Of a DNA stretch of 64,000 bases, positions 35,763 through 47,800 are shown piece by piece. Made by a program: the position numbers and the translations under genes. The stretch is from NCBI GenBank assembly GCA_034008185.1, contig CM067081.1, positions 87,874,765-87,938,764 of the forward strand, in the 5' to 3' direction. Positions within the stretch are counted from its first letter, which is position 1; each line of letters begins with the position of its first letter. Below the pieces are notes generated by a model, which worked only from the letters and a program-made list of their open reading frames with translations, made no database searches and had not been told where the DNA came from. This DNA comes from Gorsachius magnificus (taxonomy: Eukaryota > Chordata > Aves > Pelecaniformes > Ardeidae).

Positions 35763-35927
35763 GAAAAAGATGTATCTGGGGGGAAGAAAGCTGAACAGAA
35801 ACTGTTCCTGTGCTGAGTTTCCTTCAGCTCAAACTCTGACAGAGGCTGTGGTAGCGGCAGGACTTCTATGTGCCTTGCGAGCACGGACACAGCATGCAAG
35901 GGCTTGTGCTCTAAATTAAACACAGGG

Positions 35928-37291
35928 AATCATAGAATCATAGAATGTTTTGGGTTGGAAGGGACCCCTAGAGGTCATCTAGTCCAGCCCTCCTGCAGTG
36001 AGCAGGGACACCGCTAACTAGATCAGGTTGCTCAGAGCCCCGTCCAACCTGGCCTTGAATGTTTCCAGGGATGGGGCCTCCACTACCTCTCTGGGCAACC
36101 TGTTCCAGTGTTTCACCACCCTCGTTGTAAAGAATTTCCTCCTTATATCCAGTCTAAACCTACCCTGGTTTAGTTTAAAACCATTACCCCTTGCCCTGTC
36201 ACAGCTGGCCCTATTAAAAAGATTTTCCCCATCTTTCCTATAGGCCCCCTTTAGATACTGAAAGGCCCCAATCAGGTCTCCCTGCAGCCTTCTCTTCTCC
36301 AGGCTGAACAAGCCCAACTCTCTCAGCCTGGCCTCATAGGAGAGGTGCTCCAGCCCTCAGATCATTTTTGTGGCCCTCCTCTGGACCCACTCCAACAGTT
36401 CCATGTCCTTCTTGTGCTGAGGGCTCCAGAGCTGGACGCAGTACTCCAGGTGAGGTCTCACCAGAGCAGAGTAGAGGGGCAGAATCACCTCCCTCAACCT
36501 GCTGGCCACACTTCTCCCGATGCAGCCCAGAGTACGGTTGGCCTTCTAGGCTGCCATTGCACATTGCCGGCTCATGTCCAGCTTTTCATCCACCAGCACC
36601 CCCAAGTCCCTCTCAGCAGGGCTGCTCTCAATCCTTTCTTCCCCCAGCCTGTACTGATACTGGGGGTTACCCTGACCCAGGTGCAGGACCTTGCACCTGG
36701 CCTTGTTGATCCTCATGAGGTTCACACAGGCCCACCTCTCCAGCTTGTCCAGGTCTCTCTGGATGACATCCCATCCTTCTGGTGTGTCAACCGCACCACT
36801 CAGCTTGGTGTCATCCGCAAACTTGCCGAGGGTGCACTCGATCTCGCTTTCTAAGTCATTGATGAAAACGTTAAACAGCACCGGTCCCAGTACGGTCCCC
36901 TGAGGGACACCACTCGTCACCGGTCTTCATCCAGACATCGAGCCATTGACCACTACCCTCTGGATGCGACCATCCAGCCAGTTCCTTATCCACCGAACAG
37001 TCTACCCATCAAATCCATCGCTCTCCAATTTAGAGAGAAGGATGTTGTGGGGGACCGTGTCAAAGGCCTTGCAGAAGTCCAGATAGATGATGTCCATTGG
37101 TTTTCCCTTGTCCACTGATGCTGTCACACCATCATAGAAAGCCACTAGGTTCGTCAAGCAGGACTTGCCCTTGGTGAAGCCATGCTGGCTATCTCGAATT
37201 ACCTCCCTGGCCTCCATGTGCTTTAGCGTAGCTTCTAGGAGGATCTGTTCCATGATCTTCCCAGGCACAGAGGTGAGGCTGACAGGTCGGG
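35928..37291 (-). mobile_element. CR1 LINE, 5'-truncated, 1.36 kb
   Basis: The plus strand begins with AATCATAGAATCATAGAATG and GGTTGGAAGGGACC, the canonical avian CR1 3' end, and can be followed without large gaps to the ACAGAGGTGAGGCTGACAGG segment at about 37,268-37,287. It therefore retains the 3' UTR and roughly the C-terminal 425 codons of ORF2, and is 5'-truncated inside the reverse-transcriptase domain. Its 3' sequence (GGACCCCTAGAGGTCATCTA) differs from the GACCTTTAAGATCATC type of the other copies, so it is a different CR1 subfamily. A trinucleotide repeat begins about 25 bp beyond its 5' end. Confidence 0.95.
36018..37291 (-). pseudogene. CR1 ORF2 reverse-transcriptase remnant, single frame with four stops
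   Basis: One minus-strand frame can be read from about 37,291 to the natural stop at 36,018 without any frameshift. It is broken only by nonsense codons at 37,002-37,004 (TAG), 36,927-36,929 (TGA), 36,546-36,548 (TAG) and 36,357-36,359 (TGA). RT landmarks are visible: [18 protein letters not shown], the motif A segment [19 protein letters not shown] with its catalytic Asp, the motif B segment [20 protein letters not shown] and the motif C FADD catalytic pair at about 36,810. The thumb and tail follow with [13 protein letters not shown] and [19 protein letters not shown]. The first two stops stand where the family has Trp (TGG to TAG and TGA), the third where it has Gln (CAG to TAG), the fourth where it has Arg (AGA to TGA). 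The reverse transcriptase copied CR1 RNA; this copy is inactive. Confidence 0.92.
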
Positions 37292-37316
37292 AAAAACAGG
37301 TCATTTTTCATTCTTA

Positions 37317-37361
37317 TAATACTACTACATCTACCACTACTACTACTAAAATAATAATAAA
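37317..37361. repeat. Trinucleotide repeat (ACT/AAT)n
   Basis: TAATACTACTAC is followed by interrupted ACT units and then AATAATAATAA. It sits about 25 bp outside the 5' end of the CR1 copy, on unique sequence. Confidence 0.9.
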
Positions 37362-38519
37362 ACAGGCCCATCCCAGCCTGCTGATCACCAGATGATTTGG
37401 AAAGGAGCCAGTTTTAAACCAGATCAGTCTCCTGTATATAGAAGGTAATAAAACGACTCAATAATAAAAGGTGTGGGATAACTTCACTTGCTATCTGCTG
37501 CCCAGAAAAATGCAAATGTGATCATTGCCTTGAATTCAAACCTGGAAAATTGCTAAAATGCCAAAAAGAAATGGCACTTCGCCTAATGACTAAAAGTTTT
37601 AGTCCTTCCTCCAAGTAATGTGTCTAGAGGTATTAGTGTAATATGCTTCATATCCTTTGAAAAATAAACATTTCTGTTTTAAATACAATCTAAATGACCT
37701 TGGAAATTAAAATAATTCTTCTTTGGCTTCAAATTAGATGGATTGGCCATGTCTGAACATTATTGCTGCTTAATTTAAGCTGACATATCAGCCTGGCATT
37801 TTCATTTTTAATGTGGGAAGCTGTGTTTATGAATAAGACCTTTCATCTCAGGGACAGAAGTTTCAATTTTTTGAGAACCAGTAGAGGTCTATTTAAATGC
37901 TGTCTTGCACGCTGCTCAGGCTGGGTACCGTGAGAACATGTAAATTTATCTTACTTATGATAGATGGACCCATGAATAGTAATACTTTCAGTTTTTTCCT
38001 CCTGCAGCTCTTCATGCCAGGATACATAATGAAGTATTTAAGATAAAGTATTTCTTGGATGCTTTGATAACACTGAGGAAGGTGTGCATTTGACTGACAT
38101 CTTTCAAAATATTTCTGGCCTGACATTTTCATCTCCTAGCCTTTAAAGGAGGTATGCATCATACAGACAACAAATTTTTCCTCCCCAGTTACAAAAACAA
38201 AAGCTACCCTGAACAGTGCTGTGGGAAATGTAGCCTGGAGGTATTTCTAGCCTCATCTTTTCCAGATTTCTGTTAGCACATATAAAATTGCTGCTACTTT
38301 GGCCATCAGGAACAGAAGTAGAGTGATGGGTGGGTTCTACCTGCCTTCCTTGAGGGGTACCCTTGCAGCATGTGATAGCATTGAGCCCGTCACAAATATA
38401 GTAGCCAGGGCCACTTCCAGTCCAAAACACATGCTACATTTTACACATCGGTGTAGAAGTCAGAGCACTACCTGAGAAAACAAAGCACCTTGATCCCAAA
38501 CCCTTCCCAGGCTGAGGAT
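37362..38519. other. No gene recognised
   Basis: This is A+T-rich unique-looking sequence between a CR1 and an LTR, with only short chance open frames. Confidence 0.5.
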
Positions 38520-39109
38520 TGTCATGGTTTAACCCGGCTGGCAACTAAGCACCACGCAGCCGCTCGCTCACTCCCCCCCCTCCCTCAGTGGGATGGGGGA
38601 GAGAATCGGGAAGGGGAAAAAAGGTTAGAGCCGAGGGCTGAGATAAAGACAGTTTAATAAGAGAAAATAATAATAATAGTAATAATGAGAATGGTGGCAG
38701 AATATACAGAATATACAAAACAAATGATGCACAATGCAATTGCTCACCACCCGCCGACCAATGCCCAGCCCGTCCCGAGCAGCAATCAGTACCCGAGCAG
38801 CGATCACTCTCCCCGCAACCGACTGACCAACCGACTGACCGACTAACCCTCCCCCCCCCGAGCATGACGTTATGTGGTATGGAATAGCTCTTTGGACAGT
38901 TTGGGTCCTAGCTGTGCTGTACTCCCAGCTTGTTATGCACCTGGCCGAGCAGGAGAAGCTCAAAAAGTCCTTGAGCAGTCTGAGCACTACTTGGCAACAA
39001 CTAAAAAGATCAGTGTGTTATCAACATTCTTCTAGTACTAAATCCAAAGCACAGCACTATGCTAGCTTCTGTGAAGAAAATTAACTCTATCCCAGCTGAA
39101 ACCAGGACA
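38520..39109 (-). mobile_element. Solo LTR of an endogenous retrovirus, ~545 bp type, copy B
   Basis: On the plus strand it reads TGTCATGGTTTAACCCGGCT at the left and GCTGAAACCAGGACA at the right, the reverse complement of the TGTCCTGG...TAAACCATGACA LTR, so it lies on the minus strand. GGAT occurs immediately on both sides (38,516-38,519 and 39,110-39,113). This is one base short of the 5 bp duplications at copies A and C, which suggests a single-base loss in one of them. It is nearly identical to copy C at 51.35 kb, but carries about 34 extra bp made of GACCGACTGACC-like tandem units near 38,815-38,850. An (AAT)n tract and a TTTAAT polyadenylation signal (complement) lie near 38,650-38,690. 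No internal retroviral genes flank it. Confidence 0.92.
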
Positions 39110-40569
39110 GGATATCTCCCAGAGGATGCTCTGCACCACCAAGCTATAGGCCAAGCTGCGGTGAGGAGAGAGGCAATTTCTATTCTGTCAAATGGTAGTT
39201 GAATCTGATGGGAAGAGACAATTCTAGGCCCATATGCTCCTGGACAAGGGGACTTACTGTTAGGATGCAGCTGTACAGGGGGTACCACAGGGGCAGCGGG
39301 GTGCCCAAAGCCCGGCTGTGCTACAGGCTGGAGGCACGTGGAAGGCTTTGCTCATGAAGCAACAGTGAACTCACACGTTTCAGGAGAGTCCCAATGAGAC
39401 TGACTCCAGTAACATACCAATGCTCAGCACTGACATAAGAAGCAAATGAATCGCTTGTTCCTGCGCTTCTGCAGTAACCGCTCTTTGCTTGAAACAGGTG
39501 CAGGAGTGATTGACCAGCAATTCAAAAGTACATTCAGAAAACACCATTGCAGTGTAGACACCTTGGGAGAGTAGAGTAGAAAGTAATCTTAGAGAGGCAG
39601 AAACCAATTATTCCTTTAATTTAGTAAGCCCTTTCCTAGCAGTTGGTCAGCAGAGGTAAGCAGGAGCTGTATCCAAATCACAGCTGCAATGAAGCCATCC
39701 CTGCACACTGAACATTGTCAGCTCTTGCTGGTGAGAGCTTTGCTATTTGGGATCCCCCTTCTAAAATGTAGTAGCCCAATTATTTAGTATGCTGGAAATG
39801 GGAACGCATGGAATGGAAGAGCTGAAATGCTGGGCTATAACACAGAAGACAACTGGGTCAGAGGATATAATTTCCTCCCTTGTACTGGAGCCCATGGTGA
39901 GTATGCCACACACCAGAGCATACTGAAGGGCTGCTTTAGATCTGGAGTGAGCACTTTGAAAATCTGAGAATCAGCAGGCAGCTTTGTGACTGGGAAAAGC
40001 TGACTGGCATCCTTGAAGTATATGGTCTCCCAAGGCTGGGGAAAGCCTCTCGCAAAGAGGTTGTATCCAGGGTTTTTCTTATTTTAGTGAGGAGGGGATC
40101 TCCCGTTTTCCTTCTGTGCTCATATTAGCCCCCTGCACATAAAACATTGAAGCTGCAGCTCCACTGCAAACTGCAAAGTTGCTAAGGCTTTTAGACAGCC
40201 TCTTTCAGCAGTCTCTGCGAGAGGAACATACAAAGCTCAGCTAAAGCCGAACTGCCATAAAACATAAAATAAAGACTTCTCTTTCTGTAATGTGCAGGGA
40301 GTAGTGATGAGATACTAGTCCAAGGGACTCTATATCAAGTTGGGACTGTGCTGAGAAACAAAATTGCTGCTGTCAGTTATTTGCAGTTAAAGCAAAAGTA
40401 CAGCAGGGGGAAATATCAAACGCTTTCACAGTGCCCTAATGGCCATCATTCAAGAGCATTATTTACATTTGGTGAAAAAACACAGTGTGAATCTAGAGAC
40501 GTAAAGCACAGCCACTGCCACCAGTCACCGCAGGTTTTCACCAGCCCACCTGACACAACTGGTGAGTCA
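39110..40569. other. No gene recognised
   Basis: There are 1.5 kb between an LTR and a CR1 fragment without a recognisable repeat or exon. Confidence 0.5.
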
Positions 40570-41865
40570 ACAAACTAGGGAAGGTGCCCTGCTGGATCTG
40601 TTGTTGTGAACAGAGAAGGCCTGTGGGTGATGTGATGGTTGGAAGACATCTGGGGCACAGCGATCATGAAATGATAAATTGTAAATTCCTGGGGAAGTAA
40701 GGAGGGGTGTCAGCAGAACTGCCACCTTGGACTTCTGAAGGGCAGACTTTGGACTGTTTTGAAGGCTGGTTGACAAAGTCCCTTGGGAGGCAGTCCTGAA
40801 GCGCAAAGAAGCCCTAGAAGGCTGGATGCTCTTCAAGAAGAAAATCCTGGAGATGCAAGAGCAGGCCATCCCCATGTGCTGAAAGATGAGCCTGCAGGGA
40901 ACAAAACCTGCCTGGCTGAACAGGAAGCATTGGCTAGATTTCAGAAAAAAGAGGCAAGTCTGTGAGGTTTGGAAGAAGTGGCAGGCATCTCAGAAGGACT
41001 GCATGGATGCTGTGAAGTCATGCAGAGAGAAAATTAGAAGGTCTAAAGCCCAACTAGAACTTAACTTGGCCAATTCTGTGAAAGATAATAAAAAATATTT
41101 CTATAACTATATTAACAACAAAAGGAGAGCCAAGGAGAATCTCCATCCTTTACTGGATGCAGGGGGAACCATAGTGACAAAGGATGAGGATAAGGCTGAT
41201 GTACTTAATGCCGCCTTTGTCTCAGTCTCAAATAGTAAGGTCAGCTGTTCTCTGTGTACCCAGCCCCCTGAGCCAGAAGACAGGGTCAGGGAGCAGAACA
41301 AAGCTCCCATGAACCAAGAGGAAACGGTTAGTGACCTGCTTAGACAATTAGACATACACAAGTCCATGGGGCCGGACGGGGTCCACCCAAGGTTACTGAG
41401 GGAGCTGGCAGAGGTGCTCACCAAGCCCCTTTCCATCATCTATCATCAGTCCTGGATGACTGGGGAAGTTCCACTTGACTGGAGGTTGGCAAATGTGACT
41501 CTTATTTACAAGAAGAGCTGGAGGGAGGATCTGGGGAACTACAGGCCTGTTAGTCTGACCTTGGTGCTGGGGAAGGTCATGGATCAGATCATCCTGAGTG
41601 CCATCACATAGCATGTCCTGGACAACCGGAAGAAGGCCCAGTCAACATGGGTTTATGAAAGGCAGATCTTGCTTGACTAACCTGATCTCCTTCTATGACA
41701 AGGTGACCTGCTTAGTGGATGAGGGAAAGGCTGTGGATATTGTCTACCTAGACTTTAGTAAAGCCTTTGACACAGTTTCCCACAGCATTCTGCTTGAGAA
41801 ACTGGCTGCCTATGGCCTGGCCAGACATACTCTTCACTGGGTAAAAAGCTGGCTGGCTGGAGTCC
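40570..41865 (+). mobile_element. CR1 LINE internal fragment lacking both ends
   Basis: From about 40,570 (AACAAACTAGGGAAGGTGCC) to about 41,865 (AAAAAGCTGGCTGGCTGG) the sequence follows CR1 ORF2, from the end of the endonuclease domain through the linker into the N-terminal half of the reverse transcriptase. Unlike every other CR1 copy in this window it has no 3' end: after 41,865 the sequence turns into unrelated A+T-rich DNA, with no ATTCTATGATTCT terminus. Since CR1 insertion starts from the 3' end, the missing 3' part implies a later deletion or rearrangement. Confidence 0.92.
40740..41865 (+). pseudogene. CR1 ORF2 remnant (linker and N-terminal RT), frameshifted
   Basis: The ORF2 frame is readable from about 40,740. 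It is broken by TGA at 40,880-40,882, then open from 40,886 to a TAG at 41,609-41,611, and continues in another reading frame (41,598-42,002) after a loss of about 2 bp near 41,625-41,640. Visible segments are EKIRRSKAQLELNLANSVKD and NNKRRAKENLHPLLDAGG in the linker, HKSMGPDGVHPRLLRELAEV, and after the shift GFMKGRSCLTNLISFYDKV and the motif A segment DIVYLDFSKAFDTVSHSILL with its catalytic Asp. The catalytic FADD motif C would lie beyond the breakpoint at 41,865 and is absent. Residues after about 41,865 in the open frame are not CR1. It is a dead fragment. Confidence 0.92.
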
Positions 41866-44800
41866 TGTGCATTGCAAGATTGTATTATTTACTAGGAAGC
41901 CTTGTAAGCCTCAAAAAGGAGTTAAATAAGCCTTTTCACCATCAAGATATGGAAATTTGCCCCTCTTTCAATGACTGGTTTGTTATAAGCTCATATATTT
42001 AGTTGCCAGTGGCTGCAAGTGCTCCAGCAGAAAACAGAAGATGCATGTAAAAAACTAGCCCAAACAATTTTATACTATTTTGAATTTCCACAAACAGGAA
42101 CTAACTAAATTAGACTGTTAGATTTTGCTTCTAGCAGCTAAACAATCTTATACTGGCTGGAGCCCTATTGAAATGCATTTCAGTCACTGAACTGGTATAT
42201 GATTTAATTATCCCATACATTCAAAAACTATGTAATTACCAGGATTTCTTCTCAAAAAGGTTTGGAAAAGTGCTGATACATTTAGAAGTGTCTATTCTTC
42301 TATTATTCTGGGTTTTTTTTTCCTTTCTAATATGGATGAAGATCCTTTTTGACCTCTAAATTGTAAATTTTTATGTCTATAGATCATGTTAATTTGAATT
42401 CTAATAATTTAGATAGAACTTCTTTAATGCCTGCAGTCATCTTATTTATGAGTTGCATTTACAGAGTACAGGGAGAAAGTACATGGCAATTTGCTTTTAA
42501 TTTTTTCAGTATCCTAACATGTGGAAGAATTATAAGAATCCACCAGGCATGGACTGGGGATAAGAATCCCTTCAGGCTTTCTATTAATGTTATATCCATA
42601 ATGTAGAGTTTAATTATTATACTCAGTGAGATATTCAGAAGATTTTCACTTTTATGGAGCTGCTAAAACTGTAGTTAATTAATAGTACAATAATCAACCA
42701 GTCTTTATGTCCAGGTCAGATTTCTCTTATATAAATGTAGTCCTGCAAAATCCATATATGAACTCTGTGTAGTGGCCTGGACTGTCTTCGTAGCTACTAG
42801 GAGAAGAGAAGGTTGTTAATCTGTCCTCAGATAGACCCTGAAGCTAGTTTCTGGTTTATGGAGGTCCATCTCCCTGGCTAGGCAGGGAGCAGAGCTCCCT
42901 GGTTTAGCCCAGGTACTTCACTTTTAGGTAGCTGAAGTTAGGTAAGAAGGATTTACACCTCCATCTTTTGGGATCAATGCTGCTGGTTTTGCAGGGTACT
43001 CTCTTTATTTTGGACATTTTTATTCATGTTAAGCCTTATGAGAATCATACACAGCTAAACCTTCAGAAAAGAGCATCAATTGCATGATACATTTAATTTA
43101 TGAGACTTCAAAGTAAAGGATACAATTCTGATTTATGCTTCTTACATTTTCTTGCACTGTGTCTGCCTTCCTTGCAGAAGACTACTTCAAGATATTGCTT
43201 TTACAATTGCTTTTACCTCTAAAGATAGGAGTATACACACTAGTAGGGGTACCATTTCTATTGGTAATATGTCCCATTTAAACTGTTCATGGAGAAAGGG
43301 TATCCTAAACTGGTGCTATAACTTTTTTCAAGGTTCATGTCATACAGTTAAAGAAGTGTATTTGAAGTGATTTAGAAATTACATGCATTTCCAATACATG
43401 TATGGTATATCACTGGATTCTTAGTTTATTTATCTTTATTAGAAAACATATGTTGGTAAGGCTGCAATCCAAATTTTTGATTCTCAAACAGTGATATCTT
43501 AAAAGTACCGATGACTTCTTGAAACTGGGTCCCTTGGGACTACAAAATACTGACACCCCAAAGAAGGAGTCGGGACTGAAAAACTTGTCCTAGTTTTTTT
43601 GTGGTTATATCAGGTTATATACAAAAAGTTAATTTAATCATAGTGCTTTCATAAGTATTTCAAGTGGTTATTATTTCAAATATATGTTTCAGAGAGACAT
43701 TTTGAATGTAGGATCCCATGAGTCCTGTAGCAGTAAGGCTGTTAAGTATCTGTGTATAATATGTGAAAAGATCAAAGGGTAAGATGAAAAGAATAAAAAT
43801 ATGGCCGTGTTTGATGCTCATGCAGTCTGCCAAATATTACAAATTGAAACTGAGGATTTATCTGAAATATAATGTTTGGGATTTTTTCCTACACATTAGC
43901 AAGACTCTACCTTTTAATTAATTAGATATAAAGTTTTATAGTGTTTCATGTTCAGTGCTAATTTTCCTTTCCTTTCAAGACACTTAGGACATGTTCTTCA
44001 TTTCTATGTAATAAAAAAATTCAGGTAGTATCTTTTACTTCAAACAACCACCTACTATTTCAGCTGTAGACTTATAATTCAGTTCCTAAATTCTGTTCTG
44101 TAGCAGAATCATTTTGCTTTATCTTTAGATACAGCTCTATTCACAGGATATAGCCTGGAAAAATTACGTCTTATTCGTGAAACTGTTGTTATAATCTAAT
44201 CAATTAAGATCTTAATGTGGAGGCTTTTTAGCTAGTTTTGACAGAGAAAAAAACATTTAGAATTCAGATTGTGTTTTTGTAACTGTAGCATCAACTGTGA
44301 AATTAAAATCAGGCTTTTTTTTAATAATTCGGGGGGAGGTTATGAATGAAAGAAATTGCAGTCCTAAAAAAGTCAAAGCCAAAGCGTGTAATCACAACTT
44401 GTAAAATATTCCATTCTGTTTTATGACATCTCAACTCCAATCAAACAAACAGAGCCATAAAGAACTGGAGACTTGATTGACTGCTTAAAGGAAAAGCTGT
44501 CAGTTTGATTACAGGCAAGTGAACAGACACATTACTAAATGTAAACTGCATTTAATTTTATTATGCAAGCAGCTTTAATAACAAGTCACAAATAAGTTAT
44601 GCAAACTGAAATACTGGGTGCGACCGCATACAGATTTCTGACATTGAGTGGGGACTGTGGGTCACAGCTCTTTTCAATTGAAGTTTTCTAAACTTATTAG
44701 GAAGCAAAAGGTAATTAAAATTTGGGGAGCATCAGAGGAAAAAAACACACATTATTTCAAACAAAAATTGTAGAGACTTCAAGTAGGTTGGCAACAGTAG

Positions 44801-47800
44801 ATTCTTGCAGTGCTGGTAAGAAATGTCCTTACAGTGCTTCTATTCAAATATTTGCAGCATTCCTCTACTACCTTTTTGCTGTGGTTTCATTTCCCAGGTC
44901 TAGATTTTTTTAAAATTCAAAATTACTCATTAAGTAAGTGCAGTGGATGTTTAACACTAAGCTCGTGCAGGTTTATTGGAGGTATACCCGCAGAAAGAAG
45001 CAGGCCATGTACCTTTTCTCCTCACCTTGCTGCCCAGGGGAGATAGATAGTTCAAACCAGACTCAGACGAGGGCTTCAGCTTGGTGTTATGCTACCCCAG
45101 AAAATGCCAGGGTATCCAGCCACTGTAAGTCCAAAGGTGGACTTTGCAGCAGTGGAAATAGTTTTGTGTTGCTGCATGTTGAAAGGAGGCCAGACCTGAG
45201 CTGGGTTCTCCTGCACCCTGTGGGACCCCGGTCTGCCAAGCTGGAGAGCCCATCTCTCACTGCTTATTTCTTTCTCCTGACACAGATGGCAATGCAGATA
45301 GTTACAGACCTGGAGCTGCTCCAGTACAGTACAACTGAGTGAAACACAGAATTAGAGCATCTGATGTGTGTCAGACAAAACCCAGGAGGGGAAACCAAGA
45401 TGGGGCAGACGGGCAGGGGTGATGCTACAGCACATGGCATGAGTCGGGTGGGAGAGCAGCATGGTTGCCTTTCTGAACACTTGTTCCCAATGCAGAGTAA
45501 GAAGAAAAAAATGCTGAAGGGATTGTAGGTTTCACCCAGGGAGCCTGTAGTAAAACACCACAGTCCCAAAGCAGTAGATGGTACATTCTCACAGCAACTA
45601 TATTGTGTCCAACGCAAAGCAATTCAGGTTTTGTTGTGTTGGCTTCAAAAAAAAATCTAGTTGCTGGAGGGGAAGCTGGCAAAGCCTGGAGATCAGCAAT
45701 CACAATCTGATTACATTCAGTGTGGATAAACAGAGAATAAGGGCTAGTTTTCTCAAGCTGAGAGAAATTGAGATTCTTCTCAAAAAAAATGAGAAGAAGT
45801 GATTATTTTCTGCCTGGCAGTCTTATTTTTCTGGCATCTCAGAGGACTCTTTAGAAACTTATATTAGATGATTACAAAGCCATGGATGTACAGTTGAAAA
45901 GATGTCATGTTTTGCTAGAAGGTCCTTTTAGTTCAGTAGCAAAATGAAGATGAAGATGGTAAGTTAAGCAATAAATGTTGCAAAGAGGAAACAGAGGAAC
46001 AGGCAGCAGTCAGTGTAAACCCAGTGTAAGCTCTTGGAACACAAAAAAATGCGAATGGAAGTCAAAAGCGAAGAACTTAGGAAAAAATATGATTGTGTGG
46101 CAGTGTGAAGGGTGACATGGAATTAAAACAACTATATCAGGAGCAAAAGAAATCTTAGTGATACTAAGTATACTTGTCATGAGGCAGAAGAGTGATAATA
46201 CAGCTAGTAACGAAGGAAAATAGGAGAGTTTTCAATAAATAATAATTATTTTTCCTTTGGAAGGAAGCAGTATAGCTCACTAATTCATGAAGAAAGGAGA
46301 AGATGTGTTAATTATTCAAAAGGGACTAAAAAAACCCAATGTTATTTTCATCTGCCAGCTATTTTTAAACTAGCTGGCCTCAGTAACCATCAGCATAAAA
46401 GAGCTAGGCAAGGAGACTTCTGGCTGATGTACATACCTTCATTACTCTTAACTCATACTGCTTAACAAAATTCCTACAGTAATTGTCTGACCAGCAGCCT
46501 GTTGTGGGCAGCTGTAGACCACAGTTATTCTGACTACAATCCCCGGTAAATATAAAAATGAATTAATAACAATCAGACCAATGAAAGTCACTTGACATAA
46601 TTTGATTGCAACAAGACTTGTCAAAACAAACATAATATCATTCTTCAATGAGGTTACTTGCTGGCTGATTGCTGTACTATATATACATAATAGATGTAGT
46701 GGATGTATTTTTGATTTGTTATCAACACACACACACACAGACAAGTTGAGAAACTGGCACTATACAATATCAATAACCTTACACTAAACTGTTTTAAGAT
46801 CTCAAAGGGCAATCCATGAGGGCATGTCTTAGGTGGTTTTCACCAAAATTAGTGCCAAATTATATGCTTCATAATTTCTATTTGTGTTCTAGAAGCAAAT
46901 ATAAAATCATTCCTAATACAATTTGTCTGGTTTAAGCCTACATACAGGAATGCATCTAATGATGTCTACAGCAAAGAAGGCATGGCATGAACAGAGAATG
47001 CTCTCAATAGACCATAAGTTGAGTCCAAATCATTTTAACAGAGCCAAAAGAAAAGATATATGTGTAGGAACAGGGGATGCAGGCCATGCAAAGAGACTAA
47101 GACCCTCTGTCCCAGCACAAGGAACTTTGAAAAAGATTTAAGTATCTTAAATGAGAAACTGAATATTGCTACAGAAGGTAATGGTTTTGGTGCCTACATT
47201 TTAAAAAGAAACTCAAATTATTTGGGACCACAAAAATTATTAAAATTATTGAAAGTTATTAGGTTAAATTAAATAAAATGAAATTTAATTAAAAATTATT
47301 AAAATTTCTCACAGTGAAAAACTAAGAGAGTCTGTTTAGCTTGACAACGAGAGGACTGAGAAATTGCATGAGTTCAGTGCCTTCCTGGGCAAAGATGCAA
47401 AAGGACTTTTAGCTTTAGCAAAGATCAGCACATCAAGAGTCAATGGTTGAATATTGGGGCCAGCCAGAGGCAGTTGCAAAATAAGGCACAAACTTCTAAC
47501 AATGACAGGCCTCGAGCACTGGAGCAAGACATTAGAGGAATAAATTTGATAACCACCAGTCAGGATTAAGTGGCTTTCTGGAAGCTGTGCTTCAATAAAC
47601 CAAGAGTAACTGGTCTCCAAGCAGGGATAATGGGGCCAATATCAAGCCTTTGTGTGCAGATAGACAGACTGCTTGTTCAAAGCTTCCCCTCTAATCTTAA
47701 ACACTAAAGCCTGGCAAGACAAAAGGTAAGTGTCAGAAGGATAAATGCAGAAAGTTAGTATTAGAGGACCTTTAAAGCATGTAAATTATAGATACGATAC

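Noticed and set aside
44938..45617. Overlapping 134-codon plus and 117-codon minus frames
   Set aside because: Neither has a recognisable domain. Mutual overlap suggests a stop-poor patch only.
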